Source: an uncultured Lachnospiraceae bacterium (lineage in GTDB: Bacteria > Bacillota > Clostridia > Lachnospirales > Lachnospiraceae). Taken from it: DNA of 10,412 bases. The DNA is taken from the NCBI GenBank assembly GCA_947565255.1, contig CANOFI010000060.1:1-10412 (forward strand), read 5' to 3'. The position numbers and the translations under genes were made by a program. Below, in pieces: positions 6,283 through 10,412 of this stretch (the first letter of the stretch is position 1; each line of letters begins with the position of its first letter). The notes beneath the pieces are model-generated. The model was not told where the DNA came from, made no database searches, and saw only the letters and a program-made list of their open reading frames with translations.

Positions 6283-7080
6283 TTAATTTGAACTTAGTTG
6301 ATTATAAATCTTTATTTCAACTCTGCGGTTTTTCGCCCTGCCCTCGGCAGTCGCATTATCCGCAACCGGAACATACTCTCCACGGCCGGAATATTTCATA
6401 AAAGCAGGATTCATACCTTTATTCTGGATATAATATTCTGCTACCGCAATTGCCCTCGCAGAAGACAATTCGTTATTATTCCTGAATTTGCTTGTATTAA
6501 TCGGCACATTGTCCGTATGTCCTTCGATTTCAACAATATTTTCCGTATAACTCTGTAACATATCTCCAATCACATTTACAACATCCATAGATTCTTTTCG
6601 GATATCTGCCTTTCCTGAATCGAACAGCAGAGCCCCGTTCAATGTCAGAACCACATACTGTGATGTAAAATCAATCTCCACTGCTTCAATCACATTACTC
6701 TGCTCCAACATTTCTGTCATCTCTTCTGCCATTTTTTCAGACTGCTCTAACTTCTTCTGTTCTACTTCCTCCAAAGCATCCTGTTCCTCCGACTTCTTCG
6801 TCCTCTCACCCATATTGTTGCTGTAAATAGACAAGCTGTTTAACTGGGCAATTCCGTTGGATACCAGAGCGCCGTCACCCATGGAAGAACCTCCGGCCGG
6901 CAAAACACTGAAGGAATCGTTAAAAGAAGCTGCTATCTGCTCAAACTTCTCTGCATCTACCGTTGACATGGCAAACAGCATAACGAAAAAACAAAGGAGC
7001 AGATTCATCAAATCCGAGAATGTGGCCATCCACCCGGGTGCCCCCGGTGCAGGTGCGTCTTCTTTTTTCTTCCTAGCCAT
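6283..7080 (-). CDS. motB: Flagellar stator protein MotB
   Basis: MotB pairs with MotA as the ion-driven stator and anchors it to peptidoglycan. From the 7080 ATG the product is 265 residues. It has a basic N-terminus MARKKKEDAPAP, then WMATFSDLMNLLLCFFVMLF with the channel aspartate Asp23, a plug-like region, and a charged probable coiled coil (about 97-128). The OmpA-type peptidoglycan-binding domain (about 135-260) contains IEGHTDNVPI, ELSSARAIAVAEYY and GRAKNRRVEIKI. The frame is open to 7134, but GGAGGTG nine nt upstream of the 7080 ATG and the usual MotB N-terminus favour the shorter start. The ATG overlaps the end of motA by 8 nt, indicating translational coupling and matched stoichiometry. 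Whether the stator uses protons or sodium cannot be decided from what I see. Confidence 0.98.
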   Translation of the reverse strand: MARKKKEDAPAPGAPGWMATFSDLMNLLLCFFVMLFAMSTVDAEKFEQIAASFNDSFSVLPAGGSSMGDGALVSNGIAQLNSLSIYSNNMGERTKKSEEQDALEEVEQKKLEQSEKMAEEMTEMLEQSNVIEAVEIDFTSQYVVLTLNGALLFDSGKADIRKESMDVVNVIGDMLQSYTENIVEIEGHTDNVPINTSKFRNNNELSSARAIAVAEYYIQNKGMNPAFMKYSGRGEYVPVADNATAEGRAKNRRVEIKIYNQLSSN

Positions 7081-7882
7081 CTGCTTCCTCACCTCCGTCA
7101 TTCTTCGATAACGCTTCTCTGTCCTTCGGTGCAAGGAATGACTTCAGCTTTTCTTCTATAACACGGGGATTTTCACCTGCCTGTATGGACAAAAGCCCCT
7201 CTATCATAACTTCCCTTATCTTTACTTCCACGGCAGTATTTGCCTTCATCTTGGCCGCTGCCGGAAGCGACAGCCAGTTGGCAAGTATGGAACCGTATAA
7301 GGTCGTCAGAAGTGCCACCGCCATGGCAGGTCCGATTGAGGAAGCATCGCTCATATCCTGCAGCATGTTAACCAGTCCAATCAGCGTACCAATCATACCC
7401 CAGGCAGGACCCATCGAAGCAATGTTTTCCCAAAAACCGATAACATCCTTATGCCGTTCTTCCATACACATCAGTTCAGTCTCCAGAATCCCGCGGACCA
7501 GCTCCGGGTCCGTACCATCGACTATAAGTAAAATTCCCTTTTTCAGGAATTCATCATCCAGATCATTCGCGGCATCTTCCAGTGCAAGGAGTCCTTCCTT
7601 ACGTGCCACATTCGACAAATCTATAATATTCTTAATCGTTCCGGCCTCATCCACTACCGGAGGTTTAAATATCCTCGAAATTGCCGTTAAGTTCTTAATG
7701 TAATCCTTCAGACTATACGATGACAGCACCGCACAAAAGGCTCCGCCGAACGTAATCAGCGCGGACGGCGCGTTCAGGAAGTTAAAAATTACACCAAAAT
7801 TAACACCGCCATCATCATATACAATACCGAAAATCATTAAAACAAATCCGACAACCAGACCGATTAACGACGCTATATCCAT
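7073..7882 (-). CDS. motA: Flagellar stator protein MotA
   Basis: MotA is the four-helix membrane subunit that couples ion flow to rotation through a cytoplasmic loop acting on FliG. The 269-residue product has helices at about 3-21 and 35-54 and a large cytoplasmic loop. The loop contains the conserved charged segment LVRGILETELMCMEERHK (Arg130, Glu134, Glu136). Helices three and four follow, with MGPAWGMIGTLIGLVNML (Pro159, equivalent to the essential proline of MotA) and MAVALLTTLYGSILAN. The acidic C-terminus ends EEADG. The ATG at 7882 is preceded by AGGTGG with a 6-nt spacer, 10 nt after flbD. motB overlaps its 3' end. No lesion is visible. Confidence 0.98.
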   Translation of the reverse strand: MDIASLIGLVVGFVLMIFGIVYDDGGVNFGVIFNFLNAPSALITFGGAFCAVLSSYSLKDYIKNLTAISRIFKPPVVDEAGTIKNIIDLSNVARKEGLLALEDAANDLDDEFLKKGILLIVDGTDPELVRGILETELMCMEERHKDVIGFWENIASMGPAWGMIGTLIGLVNMLQDMSDASSIGPAMAVALLTTLYGSILANWLSLPAAAKMKANTAVEVKIREVMIEGLLSIQAGENPRVIEEKLKSFLAPKDREALSKNDGGEEADG

Positions 7883-7892
7883 TTTATTCCAC

Positions 7893-8093
7893 CTACTCTC
7901 TTCCGATTAGATTCGTAAAAATTTCTCTCTTATATGATATTACTAAATTTTTCACCTGTTGTCTACTTTCTTTTACAATTATTTTTTTTCCATTTGTTAG
8001 TCGAATCACCGTATCCGGCGTTTCTTCAACGGTTTCAATCATTTCTGCGTTCAAAATTAATTCTTCACCGTTCAGTCTTGTAACCTCGATCAT
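7893..8093 (-). CDS. flbD: FlbD/SwrD family small flagellar protein
   Basis: This 66-residue protein matches the FlbD family: start MIEVTRLNGEELILNAEMIE, middle TPDTVIRLTNGKKIIVKES, then a helical tail. The B. subtilis member SwrD (YlzI) sits at the same place after flgE and is known to raise flagellar power and so swarming. The same role is an inference here, supported by motA immediately downstream. It has no membrane segment and is probably cytoplasmic. The ATG at 8093 is preceded by AAGGA and a 6-nt spacer. The 130-nt upstream gap holds two inverted repeats and a weak promoter-like sequence, so the flbD-motA-motB set might be set apart in expression from flgE. It is not the FlbD transcription factor of Caulobacter, which only shares the name. 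Confidence 0.94.
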   Translation of the reverse strand: MIEVTRLNGEELILNAEMIETVEETPDTVIRLTNGKKIIVKESRQQVKNLVISYKREIFTNLIGRE

Positions 8094-8110
8094 ACAATTT
8101 CCTTTCTTAT

Positions 8111-8153
8111 CTGCCGCCTGAAAATGTCAAAATAAAACATTTTCAGGCAGCAG
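8111..8153 (-). promoter_or_regulatory. Long stem-loop in the flgE-flbD gap
   Basis: Arms at 8111-8127 and 8137-8153 flank a 9-base A/U loop. In the minus-strand transcript 16 of 17 positions pair canonically and the remaining one is a U·G wobble, so the stem is continuous. The stem is followed by AUAAGAAAGGAAAUUG with no U tract, and the flbD ribosome site begins only a few bases later. It therefore looks less like a terminator than an mRNA stabilising, processing or attenuating element between hook and stator genes. The wobble pairing on this strand only suggests it works in RNA in the direction of the operon. Confidence 0.8.
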
Positions 8154-8160
8154 ATTCCTA

Positions 8161-8186
8161 TTCCCGGAAGTATGTACCAAACCTTA
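8161..8186 (-). promoter_or_regulatory. Weak sigma-28 (SigD/FliA)-like promoter candidate
   Basis: On the minus strand TAAGGTTT (8186-8179) matches the sigma-28 -35 consensus TAAAGTTT at 7 of 8 positions. Ten nt later TCCGGGAA (8168-8161) matches GCCGATAA at 5 of 8. In the Bacillus form (TAAA, 14-16 nt, then the -10), the distance is 14. The -10 match is poor and the elements fall inside an inverted repeat, so chance is a real alternative. If active it would transcribe flbD-motA-motB onward. Confidence 0.2.
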
Positions 8187-8206
8187 ACCTTCACACATAC
8201 ACTCCG
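8165..8206 (-). repeat. Imperfect inverted repeat downstream of flgE
   Basis: CGGAAGTATGT (8165-8175) faces ACATACACTCCG (8195-8206) across a 19-base loop. Six inner and four outer pairs are separated by a small internal bulge. It lies just after the flgE stop (8224) and directly before the stronger stem-loop at 8111-8153, making two consecutive hairpins in the same 130-nt gap. No U tract follows it. Confidence 0.5.
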
Positions 8207-8223
8207 TCACATCAGATTATACA

Positions 8224-9597
8224 TTATCTCTTTAAGTTTACTAACTCTTCTAAGATGGAATCTGATGTTGTTATAATTCTTGAATTCGCCTGGAATCCTC
8301 TCTGTGTCGTAATCATCTCCGTAAATTCCAGAGACAAATCTACATTGGACATCTCCAGCACTCCCGTTGTCATGCTTCCGCCGTCTGCTGTCACAACTTC
8401 GCCGATTCCGTCAAACCTTCCTGAGTTCATTGTCTCTGAGTAAAGGTTTTCGCCTTCCTTCTGAAGACCGGAGGCATTGTTAAAGGTTGCTACCGCAATC
8501 TGACCAAGCAGCTTCTTGTCACCATTGTCATATGTACCATAGATTTCTCCGTTGTTAGAGATGCTGACACCGATCATATTACCCATCATTTTTCCGGCCT
8601 CTTTATTCTGCAAATCACCGGAATCAATACCAAATGTGCTTGTTCCGCCGTTTTCGTAATTATTCGTTGTTGTAAAATCAATCTCAACGTCTTCAAAATT
8701 ACCTAATGTAGCTCCATTATTTGGATTTGTATACTGATCATTAAATGCCAGCATAATGGTATCCGCACCACCGACACTGATAAATTCACCATTGTCCGGA
8801 TTATACAGCAAAGGCGCTTCCCCATTCTGACCGAAATTCACCAGTTCCGTAATTGCTGTCTGGTCATTCGGCCGAATCGAATCTCCATTGGAATCCAGAA
8901 TATCATCCAGCCGGATTGTATACTGTCCCAAATCCTTATCTACTACATGAATCGAAAACTTCGCTGTATAGCTGTAACCCAAATTATCATAAAAGTTCAG
9001 GTTGTAAATCGCTCCGCTCGTAGAATTCAGGCTGGCGTTGTTCTTGTCAATAATTCCGCTGGCCGTGGCCTTTGTTGTCGGTGTCGGCGGAACCGTCAGG
9101 TTCTGCGGCGCTAAGATTCGAAGCGGCTGTACGGTATCCTGTTTGATAATCGTCGGGTCATTCGGATCCGGTGCCCATCCCATCACGTTATATCCGTTGG
9201 TTGTCATGGCAAGGTTTCCGCCTGCATCCACATAAAATGCACCTGCTTTTGTAAAGTAATTGCTGACCCCGTCATTCACGATAAAAAAGCTGTCCCCGGT
9301 AATACGAATATCGAACGGATTCCCGGTTGTCTGGCTTGCACCCGCCGTCTCAATCTGCGTATTAATCGCACCAGTCGTTACTCCAAGACCAATCTGTCTT
9401 GCATTGATACCCGCTCTTCCGGTTGCCGCATCCGGACCGGATGCCGGGGAAGTAGTCTGGTATAACAATTCCTGAAACGTAATATTCTGTGACTTATATC
9501 CAACCGTATTCACATTGGCGATATTGTTACCGATTACATCCATTTTCGTCTGGTGGGTTCTCAGACCGGACACACCAGAGTACATTGATCTCATCAT
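8224..9597 (-). CDS. flgE: Flagellar hook protein FlgE
   Basis: FlgE is the subunit of the flexible hook, exported through the FliP/Q/R/FlhB gate and polymerised outside the cell. The 457-residue product has the rod/hook N-terminal signature MRSMYSGVSGLRTHQTKMDV followed by IGNNIANVNTVGYKSQNITF. It carries an FlgE-like GNPFDIRITGDSFFIVNDG, a variable surface region rich in Asn/Asp/Thr (about 145-350), and the C-terminal helix ending LEFTEMITTQRGFQANSRII then TTSDSILEELVNLKR. The large central domain and position distinguish it from rod proteins FlgF/FlgG, though the domains are shared. Two ATGs are adjacent (9597, 9594); AAGGAGG lies about ten nt upstream and does not separate them. It follows the TIGR02530-type gene by 87 nt and precedes flbD. 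Confidence 0.97.
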   Translation of the reverse strand: MMRSMYSGVSGLRTHQTKMDVIGNNIANVNTVGYKSQNITFQELLYQTTSPASGPDAATGRAGINARQIGLGVTTGAINTQIETAGASQTTGNPFDIRITGDSFFIVNDGVSNYFTKAGAFYVDAGGNLAMTTNGYNVMGWAPDPNDPTIIKQDTVQPLRILAPQNLTVPPTPTTKATASGIIDKNNASLNSTSGAIYNLNFYDNLGYSYTAKFSIHVVDKDLGQYTIRLDDILDSNGDSIRPNDQTAITELVNFGQNGEAPLLYNPDNGEFISVGGADTIMLAFNDQYTNPNNGATLGNFEDVEIDFTTTNNYENGGTSTFGIDSGDLQNKEAGKMMGNMIGVSISNNGEIYGTYDNGDKKLLGQIAVATFNNASGLQKEGENLYSETMNSGRFDGIGEVVTADGGSMTTGVLEMSNVDLSLEFTEMITTQRGFQANSRIITTSDSILEELVNLKR

Positions 9598-9684
9598 AGT
9601 TGCATTTCCTCCTTAATTTGTTATCATGGCTCTCATTTTGTTTCTTCTGTCGTTCGGAAACACAAGCCCCCTGAAAAGGACCGG

Positions 9685-10083
9685 CTAAATTATGACTGCG
9701 CCATCGATATTTGTGTAAATATTTTCACCAGCATCGGCCTGTTCCATTGCCGTAATCACAGTATTCTGCTTCGTATTTACGATAAAAGCCAGGGAATCTA
9801 CCAGTACAAGAGATTCTTTTATCCCTTTCTCCCCTGCACGCTTTGTTCCGTCCAGCAGACGCTGCATCTGGTTTTGGGAAAGTGTAATATCCCTGCTGTC
9901 CAGCCGCTCACTGGCATGCTTGGAAAACTTTAACTGCTGTGCCTGCTCTACTTTACCAGTCAGAACCTCCTGAAAGGTTTTCCCAGGCGTTTTCTGCAGC
10001 TTTGAACCATTTTTACCGGCATTGGTTAAATATTGTCCTGTAATCTGCTCAATAGAAGAAAATTGTGAATTTTTCACCTGCAT
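9685..10083 (-). CDS. Flagellar operon protein, TIGR02530 / Flagellar_put family
   Basis: A 132-residue soluble protein with the family core LKFSKHASERLDSRDITLSQ followed by a conserved stretch including GTKRAGEKGIKESLVLVDSL, AFIVNTKQNTVITAME and a C-terminal tail. Such small proteins lie between flgD and flgE in many clostridial and related flagellar operons; their role is not established to my knowledge. There is no membrane segment or signal peptide. The N-terminal 45 residues are polar and probably flexible. The ATG at 10083 follows AAGGAGGAAGAGAACA, an optimal ribosome site, 24 nt after the unidentified upstream gene. Family position suggests hook assembly, chaperone or regulatory work on hook substrates, which is only an inference. 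Confidence 0.9.
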   Translation of the reverse strand: MQVKNSQFSSIEQITGQYLTNAGKNGSKLQKTPGKTFQEVLTGKVEQAQQLKFSKHASERLDSRDITLSQNQMQRLLDGTKRAGEKGIKESLVLVDSLAFIVNTKQNTVITAMEQADAGENIYTNIDGAVII

Positions 10084-10107
10084 TGTTCTCTTCCTCCTTC
10101 GGGCATT

Positions 10108-10412
10108 TTATGCCGTCTGCGAATTCTCTGTCTGACTGCCGCCTTCTCCTTTTGCATCGCCTTCCTCTTCTTTATCACCGCCTGCTGCAGCCTCATTTTT
10201 CGCATTTTCTGCTTCCAGCTTGGCGATCATGTTCTCGGCTTTAATCAGTCTTACGAGATATTCCTGCTTCACCTGCTGCTTTTCTTCCGTACTAAGCTCA
10301 TTGTAAGTCTTTCTTATCGCTTTCACGAGTTCTGCATGCTCTAACGTCGTATCCTGGGCCTTATCCGTAATGATGGAATGTACCTTTGCTCCGTACCGTT
10401 CCTCCACCATCT
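10108..10412 (-). CDS. Unidentified flagellar-operon protein, C-terminal part (5' end outside window)
   Basis: About 100 codons are visible before the TAA at 10108. The frame is open to the right edge and no ribosome site can be seen, so the ATG at 10410 may be internal. The visible part has a charged helical segment LVKAIRKTYNELSTEEKQQV, then a helix with AENMIAKLEAENAKNEAA, and a low-complexity acidic/Gly tail (GGDKEEEGDAKGEGG). The helical part resembles the repeats with pattern AR-x-x-YD-x-L-x-x-x-QK-x-x-V found in many Firmicutes surface proteins. Its place just before the TIGR02530-type gene is where flgD usually sits, so it could be the tail of a FlgD with an unusual C-terminus or an added gene. 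I do not recognise a hook-cap domain in what is visible. Confidence 0.75.
   Translation of the reverse strand, partial: MVEERYGAKVHSIITDKAQDTTLEHAELVKAIRKTYNELSTEEKQQVKQEYLVRLIKAENMIAKLEAENAKNEAAAGGDKEEEGDAKGEGGSQTENSQTA

Noticed and set aside
7081..7134. Longer MotB start at 7134
   Set aside because: It would extend the overlap with motA; the 7080 ATG has a GGAGGTG site and gives the usual MotB N-terminus.
7185..7703. Plus-strand open frame of 172 codons opposite motA
   Set aside because: Ser/Ile/Ala-rich translation of the complement of motA, with no family resemblance; treated as a shadow.
8111..8153. Stem-loop as a rho-independent terminator of flgE
   Set aside because: No run of U follows the stem in either direction, and the flbD ribosome site begins almost at once.
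8094..8223. Cyclic di-GMP or other known riboswitch in the flgE-flbD gap
   Set aside because: I see none of the conserved core sequences of the GEMM-type or other riboswitches I know; the gap holds simple hairpins only.
9665..9686. Weak hairpin at the end of the TIGR02530-type gene
   Set aside because: Only four plus three pairs with an internal loop and no U tract; not distinguishable from chance.
1..10412. A defence system, mobile element or other undescribed system
   Set aside because: All of the sequence except one edge fragment and short gaps is accounted for by conserved flagellar and chemotaxis genes in the normal order, with no transposase, integrase, repeats or foreign-looking genes.

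Overview
The window is one uninterrupted stretch of a large flagellar (fla/che-type) operon. Every recognisable gene lies on the minus strand, so transcription runs from high to low coordinates. Gene order, protein lengths, strong AGGAGG-type ribosome sites, moderate-to-low G+C, and a two-domain FliY with MotA/MotB inside the operon all point to a motile, Gram-positive clostridium. A gut Lachnospiraceae such as a Roseburia/Agathobacter relative is my best guess; the family is an inference and no species is claimed.

Layout in transcription order: an unidentified gene cut by the right edge (10412-10108); a small flagellar-operon protein of the TIGR02530 type (10083-9685); hook protein FlgE (9597-8224); a 130-nt gap with two inverted repeats; FlbD/SwrD (8093-7893); stator proteins MotA (7882-7073) and MotB (7080-6283), overlapping by 8 nt; FliL (6269-5751); switch proteins FliM (5705-4725) and FliY (4720-3512); an 81-nt gap with a small inverted repeat; CheY (3430-3068); and the type III export gate and membrane components FliO, FliP, FliQ, FliR and the N-terminal two thirds of FlhB, which is cut by the left edge. 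No gene-free stretch exceeds 130 nt. I see no tRNA, rRNA, mobile element, CRISPR array, convincing rho-independent terminator or main operon promoter.

How the genes work together: FliO helps assemble FliP/FliQ/FliR, which with FlhB form the export gate that sends hook subunits such as FlgE out of the cell. MotA/MotB, supported by FliL and probably FlbD/SwrD, supply torque. FliM and FliY form the switch/C-ring that CheY-P binds to change rotation. FliY also keeps two intact CheC-type phosphatase motifs, so the gene just upstream of cheY encodes a predicted off-switch for CheY-P.

Several start codons need correction from the longest reading frame (fliM, fliQ, fliR, fliO, cheY, motB, flhB), often because a GTG inside the Shine-Dalgarno sequence AGGTG lies in frame just upstream of the real start. 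I found no undescribed system. The most interesting points are the structured flgE-flbD gap, the Met/Gln repeat linker in FliY, and the unidentified right-edge gene with a helical repeat reminiscent of Firmicutes surface proteins.
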